From contig NZ_JAGA01000001.1 in NCBI RefSeq assembly GCF_000526415.1, forward strand, positions 62,001 through 126,000: DNA of 64,000 nucleotides, in the 5' to 3' direction. The DNA is from Kallotenue papyrolyticum. GTDB taxonomy: Bacteria; Chloroflexota; Chloroflexia; Chloroflexales; Kallotenuaceae. Position numbers and translations under genes: made by a program. Each line of letters begins with the position of its first letter. Position 1 is the stretch's first letter. The notes under the pieces are model-generated. The model did not search any database. It worked only from the letters and a program-made list of their open reading frames with translations, and was not told where the DNA came from. This document shows, piece by piece, positions 1-8,697 of the stretch.

Positions 1-1155
1 GAGCTGGTTGAGATCATGCGTCGCGCATATGCGGATGGGCGGGCGCTCCGTGTGGTCGGTGCGGGACACTCCTCGTCGCCGCTGGTAGCGACCGACGATC
101 TGCTGATCTCGCCGGAGCGCCTGACCGGCATTCTCTGGCACGACAATGCGCGGCGGGAAGCGCTTGTGGGCGCCGGTATGCGCCTTAAAGATCTTGGACA
201 GGCGCTGCACGAGCTGGGACTGGCGCTGGAGAACTACGGCGATGTCAACACGCAGATGATTGCCGGCGCGATCAGCACCGGCACGCATGGTTCCGGCAAA
301 CGCCTGCGCAACCTGGAAACCCATGTCATCGGCGTACGCATGGTGACCGTGACGGGCGCGATCGTCGAGTGGGATGCGCAATGCCAGCCCGATCTGGTGC
401 GCGCCGCACGCGTGTCGCTTGGCACGCTGGGCATATTTACGGCTTTGAAGCTGCGCTTATTTGCGACGTTCCAGCTTCATCGCCGCGACTACTGCACGCA
501 CATCGATACCTGTCTGGCGCATCTCGATCAACTGGCCGAGGAACATCGCAACCTTGATTTCTACTGGTATCCGCGTAGCGATGAAGTCAAGATCAGAACG
601 TTGCATCCGCCCGGCGAGGAACCGCCACCGCTGTCGTATGCGCGCTGTGTCACCGATGAGGTCGCGTGGAGTCATACGATTATCCCGCGTGAGCGTACCC
701 TGAAGTTTGACGAGATGGAATATCTTCTGCCGGCCGAGGCCGGTGTGGCCTGCTTTCAGGAGGTGCGCCGTCGCATCAAGGAACGCTGGCGACGCATTGT
801 CGGTTGGCGGGTATTGTACCGCTTCATCGCCGCAGACGATGCCCTGCTGAGCCCGGCGTATGAGCGTGATAGTGTGGCGATCTCGATCCACCAGAACAAT
901 ACCTTGCCCTACCAGGACTATTTCAATGACATCGAGCCAATCTTTCGCGCCTATGGCGGCCGTCCGCACTGGGGCAAGAAACATTCGCTCCGCGCCACCG
1001 ACCTGCGGCGCTTGTATCCGGCCTGGGATCAGTTCCAACAGATCCGTCGCATGCTGGATCCTGAGGGATGTTTGCTCAACCCCTACCTACGAGACCTGCT
1101 AGAGGATGAGTCGCCTGCAGGCGAGGGAGCAGTGTATGCGCGCGATCGGTCATAG
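1..1155 (+). CDS. FAD-linked sugar-lactone (aldonolactone) oxidase, 5'-truncated by the window
   Basis: The frame is open from the first base, so the true N-terminus lies outside the window. The visible N-terminal third is a PCMH-type FAD-binding domain (GAGHSSSP, then GAISTGTHGSG, the loop that holds the FAD). The C-terminal half is an ALO domain with the family motif HWGK and the ending LNPYLRDLL. Family members oxidise aldonolactones or related sugar acids with O2 or another acceptor; the exact substrate cannot be read from sequence. No signal peptide can be judged because the start is missing. The 3' end overlaps the start of the following ASRT-family gene by 20 bp, so the two are probably cotranscribed and translationally coupled. 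Confidence 0.85.
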   Translation, partial: ELVEIMRRAYADGRALRVVGAGHSSSPLVATDDLLISPERLTGILWHDNARREALVGAGMRLKDLGQALHELGLALENYGDVNTQMIAGAISTGTHGSGKRLRNLETHVIGVRMVTVTGAIVEWDAQCQPDLVRAARVSLGTLGIFTALKLRLFATFQLHRRDYCTHIDTCLAHLDQLAEEHRNLDFYWYPRSDEVKIRTLHPPGEEPPPLSYARCVTDEVAWSHTIIPRERTLKFDEMEYLLPAEAGVACFQEVRRRIKERWRRIVGWRVLYRFIAADDALLSPAYERDSVAISIHQNNTLPYQDYFNDIEPIFRAYGGRPHWGKKHSLRATDLRRLYPAWDQFQQIRRMLDPEGCLLNPYLRDLLEDESPAGEGAVYARDRS

Positions 1156-1525
1156 GCTTTGGGCCATTCCCGGCGGCTGGATTCCGCTGGGCAGCACCGG
1201 TCACGAACCGGAGTATACGAGCTACGATCAGGTTTGCGTGCTCAACACGGGCGATCAGGACGCGCACCTGGCCATCACGATCTTTTATGCCGATCGTGAG
1301 CCGGTAGGGCCGTACCATCTAACTGTACCGGCACGGCGGACGCGGCACGTACGCTTCAATGACCTGATCGATCCGGAAGCTATTCCACTGGAGACAGCTT
1401 ATGCCAGTGTGATCGAAGCGGATGTGCCGGTGGTGGTGCAGTTCAACCGGCAGGATACGCGCCAAGCGGCCAATGCCATCGCCAGCGCCATCGCGTTTGC
1501 TGCCGATGACAAGGCGTGCACGTGA
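1136..1525 (+). CDS. ASRT-family protein (sensory rhodopsin transducer homologue)
   Basis: This protein of about 129 residues is collinear with Anabaena sensory rhodopsin transducer. Conserved blocks are WAIPGGWIP near the N-terminus, CVLNTGDQDAHLAITIFY, REPVGPYHLTVPARRTRHVRFNDL in the middle (read as two adjoining blocks), and VPVVVQFNRQDTRQAANA near the end. The family forms small all-beta oligomers; a cytosolic signalling or small-molecule (sugar-like) binding role has been proposed. I chose the ATG inside the preceding gene because an AGGGAG Shine-Dalgarno sequence lies about 7 nt upstream and homology begins just after it; an earlier in-frame start at 1106 would add unrelated residues. 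No rhodopsin gene is visible in the window. The overlap with a sugar-lactone type oxidase suggests (inference) a metabolite-binding rather than a photosensory role here. Confidence 0.85.
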   Translation: MRAIGHRLWAIPGGWIPLGSTGHEPEYTSYDQVCVLNTGDQDAHLAITIFYADREPVGPYHLTVPARRTRHVRFNDLIDPEAIPLETAYASVIEADVPVVVQFNRQDTRQAANAIASAIAFAADDKACT

Positions 1526-1534
1526 GCCGCCGCT

Positions 1535-2038
1535 ATGCACGAGCTCTCAACCGCGTTCGCGGTTCTTTCAGCAATGATCACACCGGCGGTGCTGATCTCG
1601 GCCTGTAGCTCGCTGATCTTGGCAACATCACAACGTCTAAATCGCGTCATTGAGCGCGCGCGTAGCTTGATAGGGCAGGTCGAGGAGCTGGCCCGCCAGA
1701 GCGTGGATGGCGAGGAGCTGCACGCCCGCCGGTTGTTTTTCTTTCGTCAGCTTGGCCGCGCCGCTCGGCGCGCCCGCTACCTCCAGCGCGCCATGATCAG
1801 TCTGTATCTGGCACTGGGGATCTTTGTGGCGACGAGCGTCGCTATCGCCATTACTGCACTGATCAACCTGGCCTACGCCTGGATCCCGATCATGCTTGGG
1901 CTTGTCGGTATCAGCCTGTTGTTGATGGCCAGCCTGTTCCTGATCGCCGAGTCGCGGGTGGCGCTGGCCGCCGTCGATGACGAGATGGACTGGGCGGCGC
2001 GCATCAGTCGTCGGTTCGCGCCGCCCGAGGCGCTGTAG
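1535..2038 (+). CDS. DUF2721-family membrane protein
   Basis: 167 residues. The N-terminal segment MHELSTAFAVLSAMITPAVLISACSSL is hydrophobic and is followed by a charged stretch with the LATSQRLNRVIERAR pattern typical of DUF2721. After an Arg-rich helix come two further membrane segments (about residues 90-115 and 120-145). Function is unknown in the family; it is an inner-membrane protein. It starts only 9 bp after the ASRT-like gene, so it is likely the third gene of that operon. Family assignment is from recognisable sequence pattern only. Confidence 0.7.
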   Translation: MHELSTAFAVLSAMITPAVLISACSSLILATSQRLNRVIERARSLIGQVEELARQSVDGEELHARRLFFFRQLGRAARRARYLQRAMISLYLALGIFVATSVAIAITALINLAYAWIPIMLGLVGISLLLMASLFLIAESRVALAAVDDEMDWAARISRRFAPPEAL

Positions 2039-2066
2039 TCAGAGGACGCGCGCCGGACGCATCTAC

Positions 2067-3221
2067 TCACAAAAAAGCCTCCTGCATGAGGCGCCGCGCG
2101 GCGAACATGCCGCCATCGCCCGTGCCCTCGAGCAGCCGTAGCAGTTCGTCGGCGACGGTGATGCCCAGGCCCAGGCCATGTCCGTTGCAGGCCATCACAA
2201 AAGCGATGCGTTCGTCGCGGCGCAGCCGCCCGATCAGCGGCAGGCTGTCCGGCGTGAAGGCCATCGTGCCCGCCCAGCGCCGCTCGATCGGCGTGTCGGC
2301 CAGCTCCGGAAAGTGGCGGCGCAGAAACTCCTCCAGCGCGTCCTGGATCAGCGGCGTGGTGTGATCGGCATAGGTGCGCTCCTGCTCAAAGGCCAGGTTG
2401 CGGTAGCCGCCCAGTACCAAGCGTCCATCCGGCAACTGCTGGAAGTACTCGAAGCCGTCGTCGCAGTAGCAGACGCGTTCCAAGACGCGCGGCGCGGGCG
2501 CGGTCGCCAGCACCTGCCCACGCCCCGGTACGATCAGCTCGGCAAACTCCGGCACGAGCAGCGGCGTCCAGGCGTTGGTCGCCAGGATCACCTGCTGGGC
2601 CAGCACCGCGCCGCCGCGCGCGCGCACCAGCACGCCATCGGCTTGCGACTCCAGCGCATAGACTTCGCTGGCCTCGCGCACCTGCGCGCCGCTCTGCCGG
2701 ATCATCGCCGCTGTCAACAGCGCCGGCTGGATCGCGCCGTCCTGCGGATTGCCGAGCGCGCAGAGAAAGCCGCGACCGAGCGGGTCGTGATCGAACCATT
2801 CCGCTTGGAAGCCATCCTCGCGCATCAGCGCCGCCGAGGCGCGCAGCTCCTCGGCCTGGCGCGCCGTGCAGGCCAGGATGTAGCTGCCACAGCGGCGCAC
2901 GGGCGTGCCCAGCCGCGTCGCCCAGCCGATCATCGCTTCGCGGTTGCGCACGGTGATGCTCCAGAGCTCACGCGTCGCGGCGCGGCCATACAGCTGCAGC
3001 GCCGCGACGTAGGAGTGCGCCACACCGGTCAACAGTAGCCCAGCATTGCGGCCAGTCGCGCCGCCGGCGACGTGCCGCGCCTCCAGCACCACCGTGCGCC
3101 TGCCCCGTTCGCCGAGGCGCAGCGCCAGGTAGGCGCCAATGATGCCCGCGCCGATGATTGCCACATCGGCGTGCGTGTCGTGATCGCCCGGTTGGGGCGC
3201 TTGCCAGAGTCCAACGCTCAT
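2067..3221 (-). CDS. FAD-dependent oxidoreductase, DadA/glycine oxidase (DAO) family
   Basis: 384 residues. The N-terminal dinucleotide-binding motif is DVAIIGAGIIGAYLALRLGERG, with the FAD ribose-binding acidic residue in VVLEA and the DAO signature GATGRNAGLL. The C-terminal FAD motif is present as MACNGHGLGLGITVADELLRLL. Family members oxidise secondary or primary amines of amino acids (sarcosine, glycine, D-amino acids, putrescine derivatives); substrate unknown. The start was set at the internal ATG because AGGAAG lies 5 nt before it and the FAD fold begins 18 residues later; an upstream in-frame start adds 16 Arg/Thr-rich residues. It follows the phosphodiesterase gene on the same strand by 44 bp, so operon membership is likely. 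Confidence 0.82.
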   Translation of the reverse strand: MSVGLWQAPQPGDHDTHADVAIIGAGIIGAYLALRLGERGRRTVVLEARHVAGGATGRNAGLLLTGVAHSYVAALQLYGRAATRELWSITVRNREAMIGWATRLGTPVRRCGSYILACTARQAEELRASAALMREDGFQAEWFDHDPLGRGFLCALGNPQDGAIQPALLTAAMIRQSGAQVREASEVYALESQADGVLVRARGGAVLAQQVILATNAWTPLLVPEFAELIVPGRGQVLATAPAPRVLERVCYCDDGFEYFQQLPDGRLVLGGYRNLAFEQERTYADHTTPLIQDALEEFLRRHFPELADTPIERRWAGTMAFTPDSLPLIGRLRRDERIAFVMACNGHGLGLGITVADELLRLLEGTGDGGMFAARRLMQEAFL

Positions 3222-3265
3222 GGTTCTTCCTGTGCGACAGCGGCGTGTTGTCCGCCGTGCCGCGC

Positions 3266-4525
3266 TCATGCTCCAAAGGGATACAACAGCAGCGGAATCT
3301 CCATCTCCGCCGCGGTCAGCCCGCCATGATGGCCGTAAAACCCCTGCTCAAAGCGATCCTGTTCGTACCACCAGACGCTCTCACCCGCGAAGGGCAGGAT
3401 CACCAGGTCGCCGGCGCGCGGCGGCAACTCGGCGCACACCGGCGGCGGGCCGAAGTAGCCTGCCGCGATCAGCTCGGCCACGCGCGCGACCACCGCCCGC
3501 CCGGCGAGCCGTTCGCTCAGCCAGGCCTGGGCTTCGTCCAGCAGCTCGGGCCGGATGTACAGAAACATGTCGCGCGCCGAGCCGGCGGGCACGAGTGGGC
3601 GACCATGCTGGTCGGTGCGTAGCCAGCGCTCGATGCCGCGCAACGCCGGCTCGCGGTTGAGGTAGATCGTCGTGCGCGGATCGACCTCCACCTGACCGTG
3701 ATCGGCGGTGATCACCAGCAGCGCGTTGCGCAGGTGTCCGTCCAGTGGCCGGCGCAGCGTCTCTTCGATCAGCCACAGCGCCATCTCCAGCTCGGCCTGC
3801 GCCTGGGGCGCGTCGGGACCATACTCGTGCGCCAGCGCATCGAAGGCAGGGTAGTACAGGAAGCAGTAGGCCGGTCCCTGTCCCTGCTGCTGCTCGACGC
3901 GCAGGCGCAGGTTGGTCAGCCCCTCGGCCAGGGTACGGAAGGCGCTCACCGTCGCGCCGCGCGTTGCCAGACGCGAAGGCGTCGAAAAGGCGACCTCGCG
4001 CGGCTGGAAGACGAACGACTCCACGCCCGCGTCGCGCAGGCGTTCATAGAGCGTTGGCTGCCCGGCGGGAAAGACCTGCTGGGGGTCGATCCCGGCGGCG
4101 CGCAACGTTTCGCGGCGCTGATCGCCGGCGAACGAGAACATCAAGGGCGCGATCAGCGCGTCCAGGCGTGGCTCGTAGTAGAACCACTCGAAGATGCCGC
4201 TCTGGCCCACCGGCAGGCCACTGTGGATCGTGGTCACATGCGCAGCGGTGGTCGAGGGAAACTGCGCGGTGATCAGCGCGCAGCGGCCACCCGCAGCGCT
4301 GGCCTGCAGCAGCGGCGTGCGGCTGAGACGCGGCTCCACGAAGCGCCAGCCGCAGGCATCCAGAAACAGCAGGATCACCGTCTCGAAGCGGCTGGGCAGG
4401 CCCGCCGTCAGCGTCGCGTCGAGCGCGGGCGTGCCCTGGCCGGTGAGCCAGGCGCTGATCGTCGCCGGCAGATCGGCGAAGCATTGGCCACCGTAGCGCG
4501 GTTTGACGAAGCGTGCGTCAAGCAT
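3266..4525 (-). CDS. Type I phosphodiesterase / nucleotide pyrophosphatase family protein
   Basis: 419 residues of the alkaline phosphatase superfamily. Metal ligands are expected in the N-terminal ILLFLDACGW block, the nucleophile Thr in FPSTTAAHVTTIHSG, and further ligands in TADHGQVEVDP and in the C-terminal GHHGGLTAAEMEIPLL. This is the classical two-metal layout of PF01663 hydrolases, which cleave phosphodiester or pyrophosphate bonds. No signal peptide or membrane segment is visible, so the enzyme is probably cytosolic. The start was chosen at the ATG with AAGGGG 9 nt upstream. It sits between a NUDIX hydrolase upstream and an amine oxidase downstream; the natural substrate is not evident. 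Confidence 0.8.
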   Translation of the reverse strand: MLDARFVKPRYGGQCFADLPATISAWLTGQGTPALDATLTAGLPSRFETVILLFLDACGWRFVEPRLSRTPLLQASAAGGRCALITAQFPSTTAAHVTTIHSGLPVGQSGIFEWFYYEPRLDALIAPLMFSFAGDQRRETLRAAGIDPQQVFPAGQPTLYERLRDAGVESFVFQPREVAFSTPSRLATRGATVSAFRTLAEGLTNLRLRVEQQQGQGPAYCFLYYPAFDALAHEYGPDAPQAQAELEMALWLIEETLRRPLDGHLRNALLVITADHGQVEVDPRTTIYLNREPALRGIERWLRTDQHGRPLVPAGSARDMFLYIRPELLDEAQAWLSERLAGRAVVARVAELIAAGYFGPPPVCAELPPRAGDLVILPFAGESVWWYEQDRFEQGFYGHHGGLTAAEMEIPLLLYPFGA

Positions 4526-4612
4526 GCGGTTCAACCCCTTGCATGGTCGCTCCATGATACGCGCAGGTCGCGCCGGCGTCGAGCGGCCTGCCCACCGGCA
4601 GACCCATCCGCC

Positions 4613-5224
4613 TCAGCTTCCGGCGGCGCGCAGCAGATCATAGACCAGCCGGTGCGCCACGGCGCGGAAGCGGCCCCAGTCGCGCCAGCGGCCGCCGATC
4701 CGCGCATCCTCGTCGGGGGGTAACGCTTCCAGGCGGCGCACCAGTTCGGGCAGATCGTCCACCACGATCAGGCCAAAGCTCTCCAGCTCCTCCTCGGGAT
4801 CGACGCAGCCCAGCGTGCCGTCCACCTCGTCCAGCAGGAAGACAAAGGTAACGAAGCGGCGCACCTGCTGGGTGCGCTGCTCGCGCGCGCGGTAGTCGAT
4901 CGCCGCCAGAAAACGGCGCGTCTCCACCTCCAGCCCGGTCTCTTCGCGTGCTTCGCGTGCAAGCGCGTCCAGGATCGGCTCGCCGTGGCGGATGCCGCCG
5001 GTCAGCAGGCGGTAGATGCCCGTCGGGTAGTAGCGCTTGCGCGCCGTGATCAGATCGCCGTCGGGACGGCGGATCACCATGCATACCTCGCCGTAGCGAT
5101 CATCCTTGCCCAGGGGATCGAAGAATGATGCCACCGGCAGGATCACACGATGGTACTGCGGCGCGCCAAAGCGCCGGCTGATGCTCGTCAGCTGTTCGCT
5201 GATAAAGGTATCAATATCGCTCAT
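4613..5224 (-). CDS. NUDIX hydrolase
   Basis: 203 residues. A complete Nudix box is present: GGIRHGEPILDALAREAREE followed by TGLEV, matching GX5EX7REUXEEXGU, with the Mg2+-binding glutamates intact. Such enzymes hydrolyse nucleoside diphosphates linked to another moiety. The start codon has GGAGGA 5 nt upstream and its ATGA overlaps the stop of the upstream gene, showing tight coupling to the TIM-barrel-like membrane protein gene. An N-terminal extension of the reading frame (48 residues) lies inside that upstream gene and was rejected. Substrate unknown; the neighbouring phosphodiesterase suggests nucleotide-type metabolites (inference). Confidence 0.85.
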   Translation of the reverse strand: MSDIDTFISEQLTSISRRFGAPQYHRVILPVASFFDPLGKDDRYGEVCMVIRRPDGDLITARKRYYPTGIYRLLTGGIRHGEPILDALAREAREETGLEVETRRFLAAIDYRAREQRTQQVRRFVTFVFLLDEVDGTLGCVDPEEELESFGLIVVDDLPELVRRLEALPPDEDARIGGRWRDWGRFRAVAHRLVYDLLRAAGS

Positions 5225-6276
5225 AGTCTCCTCCGTTGTGCGCGCCAGCGTTCGACGCGGCGCTGGATCAACAGGCCGGTGGCTACCAACCAGCCCAGCC
5301 AGCCAAGGGCAGTCCAGCCGTAGCGCGAGGCCCACAGCATAGCGCCGATGCTGTTGCGGATCAGCCACATGCCCGCCCGGTGGCGCCAGGCGATGCGCAC
5401 GGGCGTCTCCCAGTCAAGGCACTCGATCGTCTCCAGCCAGCCGCGCTCGACGCAGCCTTCCAACGAAAAGATATGCACACTATCGGTATACGCAGCCGCG
5501 ACACGCAGATCGCGCTGGAACGACGCGTAGGTCATGCGCGGCGCGGTCAGGCCGGTGAGGGGGTCCAACACCACGCCGCCGCCGGTGACGCCGATGGCAA
5601 TGCCGTCGGCGTGGGGCCCGTAGGAGCGGATATAGGCTGCGCCCAGGGCTTCCAGCCGCCCACGCCACAGCGGGCTGGTATACAACATCAACACCTCCAG
5701 ATCGGCAGGCAGATCGATAACATCCAGCATGCGCTGGATCAGCGTCGTGCCCCAGCGCCGGTCGTCCACGATCGGCGGATACTGGTAGGTGTGCAGCTCG
5801 TAGCCATCATGGCGGATGGTCGCCGCCAGCTCCAGGTAGGCGTCGCGCGCGGCGGGGTAGAGTGCATGGCGCTGCGCCAACAGCGCGCGGTTGAACAGAT
5901 GCAGCGCTCCCATGCGCCGCGCAGCATGGAGCTCCTTGAGCGATGGCTCGAAATCAAGGCCAACCGCGAAGAACGGCAGTCGCTCGCGCTCGGCCCAGGC
6001 GCGAAACTCGTGGTAGCGCGCAATCGCCTGCGGGTAGTTGCTCAGGTTGAACCAGTAGCCGGCGTCGATCGGCAGCAGCAGCCAGGCAACCACCGGTACG
6101 CCCGCCGCCGTCAGCCGACGTACCACAGCGGCGCGTTGCGGGCTGAAGTCGAGCATGCCCAGCGCCACTTTGTAGCGCCGCGCGGCCAGCCGCTCGATCA
6201 GGCCAGGTTGGGCAAACAACTCCTCCAGCGCAGCCGGTCCCAGCTCGCAAAAGAATGTGATCTCGGGTCGGGGCAT
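5221..6276 (-). CDS. Uncharacterised protein with TIM-barrel-like domain and C-terminal membrane anchor
   Basis: 351 residues, no family recognised with confidence. The body alternates beta-like stretches with helices: PEITFFCELGP, KVALGMLDFSP, PVVAWLLLPIDAGYWFNLSN, FFAVGLDFEPS, LEVLMLYTSP, GIAIGVTGGGVVLD. This resembles a glycoside-hydrolase type barrel, with FAVGLDFEPS in the place where an acidic catalytic pair would sit. The C-terminus has one or two hydrophobic helices (about residues 300-340) and a final Arg-rich tail, so it is probably membrane-anchored with the barrel exposed. An upstream TTG start in the same frame was rejected in favour of ATG. It is the first gene of the minus-strand run with the NUDIX hydrolase. 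Confidence 0.55.
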   Translation of the reverse strand: MPRPEITFFCELGPAALEELFAQPGLIERLAARRYKVALGMLDFSPQRAAVVRRLTAAGVPVVAWLLLPIDAGYWFNLSNYPQAIARYHEFRAWAERERLPFFAVGLDFEPSLKELHAARRMGALHLFNRALLAQRHALYPAARDAYLELAATIRHDGYELHTYQYPPIVDDRRWGTTLIQRMLDVIDLPADLEVLMLYTSPLWRGRLEALGAAYIRSYGPHADGIAIGVTGGGVVLDPLTGLTAPRMTYASFQRDLRVAAAYTDSVHIFSLEGCVERGWLETIECLDWETPVRIAWRHRAGMWLIRNSIGAMLWASRYGWTALGWLGWLVATGLLIQRRVERWRAQRRRL

Positions 6277-6355
6277 GGCGAAAGGATACGACGGAGACGC
6301 CGAAATGACAAACAGCGGCGCCAAAGTGGTGTATCCTAAAGGAGGGAGGTAGACG

Positions 6356-6718
6356 ATGGCCGGTGATGTACTCTGGATCGCGCTGCTGGCATTGGGGCCG
6401 GCGGTGCTGCAGGTGATGGCGATCAGCGTCTATCTGAGGCGCATGGCGCAGGCGCTCCGGCGCGCCGATGATCGCCCGCCCTTCACCACCATGGTCGAGA
6501 TCGTTGAGCTCGGTGGGCAGCCGCGCGCGGTGACGCGCCTGTTGGAACGGCGTACGCGGCTCGACCTGGAGGAGATCGATGCGCTGGTCGTGCGGCGTGG
6601 CGGTCTGCTCCCGCTGCCGATGTCGCGCAGCGCGGCGTTGCGCTTGGTGCGCGAACTGCAGGCGCTGGGCGCTGGCGCCACGACCTATCCCCGCGCGGAG
6701 GGGCGGCGATCATGCTGA
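6356..6718 (+). CDS. Small membrane-anchored hypothetical protein
   Basis: 120 residues. Residues 4-27 form one hydrophobic helix, followed by a basic stretch (LRRMAQALRRADDR) and a soluble domain ending in LRLVRELQALGAGATTYP. That last helix-turn-strand resembles the C-terminal fold of ribosomal protein L7/L12 found in other small anchored proteins; this is a weak similarity only. The Shine-Dalgarno sequence is very strong (AAAGGAGGGAGG just upstream). The stop overlaps the start of the next gene (ATGCTGA), indicating cotranscription with the cobalamin-type binding protein. Confidence 0.6.
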   Translation: MAGDVLWIALLALGPAVLQVMAISVYLRRMAQALRRADDRPPFTTMVEIVELGGQPRAVTRLLERRTRLDLEEIDALVVRRGGLLPLPMSRSAALRLVRELQALGAGATTYPRAEGRRSC

Positions 6719-7539
6719 CGCGACGCTATGTCGATGCGCTTGGGCGCGAGGTGGTCGTGCCGCACGCGCCGCGCCGCATCGTTTCGCTGGTGCCCTCGCT
6801 GACGGAGTGGCTCTTCGCCATCGGCGCGGGCGAGCGCGTCGTGGGCGTGACCGATTTCTGCCTCCATCCGGCTGCGGGCGTGGCCGGCAAAACGCGCGTG
6901 CGGGGAACCAAAAATCCGGATCGCGCCGCGATCATGGCGCTGCAGCCCGACCTGGTGATCGCCAATCGCGAGGAGAACCGCGAGCGGGACGTGCGCGCGC
7001 TGGCGCAGGCCGGGCTGGCGGTGTACGTCACCGATGTGCGCAGCGTCGCCGGCGCGATCGCTACGCTGGCGGAACTGGCGCGCATTGTGGACGCGTCGGC
7101 GGCAGCCGAACCGCTGGTGGCCGAGATGCGCGCGGCGCTGGACGACCTGCGCCAACTACCGCTGGCGCGTCCGCGCGTGCTGGTGCCGATCTGGCGTGAT
7201 CCGTGGATGGTGATCGGCGCCGATACTTATGCTCACGATCTGCTGACGTGCTGCGGCGCGTTCAACCTGGGCGCCCAGTTGTCGGGTCGCTACCCACGGG
7301 TGCCGCTCGAGGCGCTGGCCGCGCTGCAGCCAGACCTGATCCTGCTGCCCTCGGAGCCGTACCGCTTCAGCCCGGCCGATCTGCCGGCGCTGCGCGCCGT
7401 GTGGCAGGGCCCGGTCGCCTTTGTGGATGGCGAGCTGCTGACCTGGTATGGGCCGCGGCTGCCGCAGGCGCTGCGCGTGTTCCGGGCGCTGCTGCAGGCG
7501 GCTGCCGTAGGCCACGCCTCGTCCGCGACGACGTCCTGA
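6712..7539 (+). CDS. BtuF-like metal-chelate/cobalamin binding protein lacking a signal peptide
   Basis: 275 residues. Two helical-backbone binding lobes are recognisable: [20 protein letters not shown], then [12 protein letters not shown] and [24 protein letters not shown] in the first lobe, with [18 protein letters not shown] in the second. This is the cobalamin-binding subfamily of periplasmic binding proteins. The protein begins directly with the mature-type sequence [17 protein letters not shown], so no signal peptide or lipobox is seen. No BtuC or BtuD partner lies nearby. It may act as a cytosolic corrinoid-binding protein, or the export signal may have been lost; the sequence does not decide. 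It overlaps the upstream small membrane protein by 7 bp. Confidence 0.78.
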   Translation: MLTRRYVDALGREVVVPHAPRRIVSLVPSLTEWLFAIGAGERVVGVTDFCLHPAAGVAGKTRVRGTKNPDRAAIMALQPDLVIANREENRERDVRALAQAGLAVYVTDVRSVAGAIATLAELARIVDASAAAEPLVAEMRAALDDLRQLPLARPRVLVPIWRDPWMVIGADTYAHDLLTCCGAFNLGAQLSGRYPRVPLEALAALQPDLILLPSEPYRFSPADLPALRAVWQGPVAFVDGELLTWYGPRLPQALRVFRALLQAAAVGHASSATTS

Positions 7540-7620
7540 GCGTGGCGCTAGGCCAAACAGCGGGTTTGCGTCACCCGGCGTGCGCGGGTATGCTTATGGG
7601 GCGATGGATGGAGGATAGCA

Positions 7621-8589
7621 ATGCACTACCGAGTGTTGATCATCGGCTCCGGTCCGGCCGGCCTGACGGCGGCGCTCTACGCGGCGCGCGCCAATCTCAA
7701 TCCCGTGGTGATCCGTGGTCTGCAACCGGGCGGCCTGATCGCCACCACCGACGAGGTGGAGAACTACCCCGGCTTCCCCGACGCAATCAATGGCTTTGAC
7801 CTGGCCGATAAGATGGAGAAACAGGCGGCGCGCTTCGGCACGACCTACATCGACGGCATCGTCGAGGCGGTCGAACTGCGCGAGCGTCCCTTCCGTGTGA
7901 CGCTCGACTCGGGCGAGACGCACACCGCCGACGTCGTGATCATCGCCACAGGCGCCTCGCCGCGCAAACTGGGCGTGCCCGGCGAGAACGAGTTCGCCAA
8001 CCGTGGCGTCTCCTACTGCGCGGTGTGTGACGGCTTCTTCTTTCGCGACAAGCGCATGGTTGTGGTCGGCGGCGGCAACAGCGCCGTCGAGGAAGGGCTG
8101 TTTCTGACGCGCTTTGCCAGCGAGGTGGTGGTGGTCCATCGCCGCGATCAACTGCGCGCCGATCCGATCATCCAGCAGCGCGCCTTCAACAATCCCAAGA
8201 TGCGCTTCATCTGGGATACGGTCGTCACCGAGATCCTGGGCGACGGCAAGGTCACGGGCGTGCGGCTCAGAAATCTTAAGACCGGCGCGGAAGAGGTGCT
8301 GCCTACCGACGCGGTCTTTCCCTACATCGGACACATCCCCAATACCGGCCTGTTTGTGGGGCAGGTAGCCATGGACGAGAACGGCTACATCCTCACCGAC
8401 GGACGCACGCGCACCAACATACCGGGGGTGTTTGCCGCCGGCGACGTGGTTGATCACATCTATCGTCAGGCGATCACCGCTGCGGCGGACGGCTGCAAAG
8501 CCGCCATGGAAGCTTCCTGGTACCTGGACAACCTCGACGCGCAGGCGGTTGGCGCAGAAACGGCAGCCGAGGGCCTGGGGCAGTGGTAG
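7621..8589 (+). CDS. trxB: Thioredoxin reductase (NADPH, FAD)
   Basis: 322 residues, the normal length for the low-molecular-weight enzyme. The FAD motif is VLIIGSGPAGLTAALYAARA, the redox dithiol is C133-A-V-C136 in SYCAVCDG, and the NADPH motif is VVVGGGNSAVEEGLFL. The closing FAD motif is GVFAAGDVVDHIYRQAITAAADGCKAA. It transfers electrons from NADPH to thioredoxin in the cytoplasm. GGAGG lies 7-11 nt before the ATG. There is no thioredoxin gene next to it. The flanking gaps (81 bp and 108 bp) suggest a separate transcription unit. Confidence 0.95.
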   Translation: MHYRVLIIGSGPAGLTAALYAARANLNPVVIRGLQPGGLIATTDEVENYPGFPDAINGFDLADKMEKQAARFGTTYIDGIVEAVELRERPFRVTLDSGETHTADVVIIATGASPRKLGVPGENEFANRGVSYCAVCDGFFFRDKRMVVVGGGNSAVEEGLFLTRFASEVVVVHRRDQLRADPIIQQRAFNNPKMRFIWDTVVTEILGDGKVTGVRLRNLKTGAEEVLPTDAVFPYIGHIPNTGLFVGQVAMDENGYILTDGRTRTNIPGVFAAGDVVDHIYRQAITAAADGCKAAMEASWYLDNLDAQAVGAETAAEGLGQW

Positions 8590-8654
8590 GCGCGGCGCGG
8601 GTCGGCATGGCGAAAAGATGCGGCTTAAGTTGCACGGCCGGCCCGCCGCTTCAT

Positions 8655-8662
8655 GCTATAAT
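8655..8662 (+). promoter_or_regulatory. Extended -10 promoter upstream of the STAS gene
   Basis: TGCTATAAT gives a perfect TATAAT preceded by TG one base upstream, an extended -10. No good -35 lies at 17 bp; TTGCAC sits 21 bp away. Transcription would begin about 30 nt before the STAS gene and drive the partner-switching cassette. Confidence 0.55.
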
Positions 8663-8697
8663 CGCCCTAGGCTGATCGCTGTTCCGGGAGGTTCCTG

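Noticed and set aside
7594-8457. 287-codon minus-strand open frame
   Set aside because: It is the mirror of trxB, whose motifs are complete; long antisense frames are expected in GC-rich DNA.
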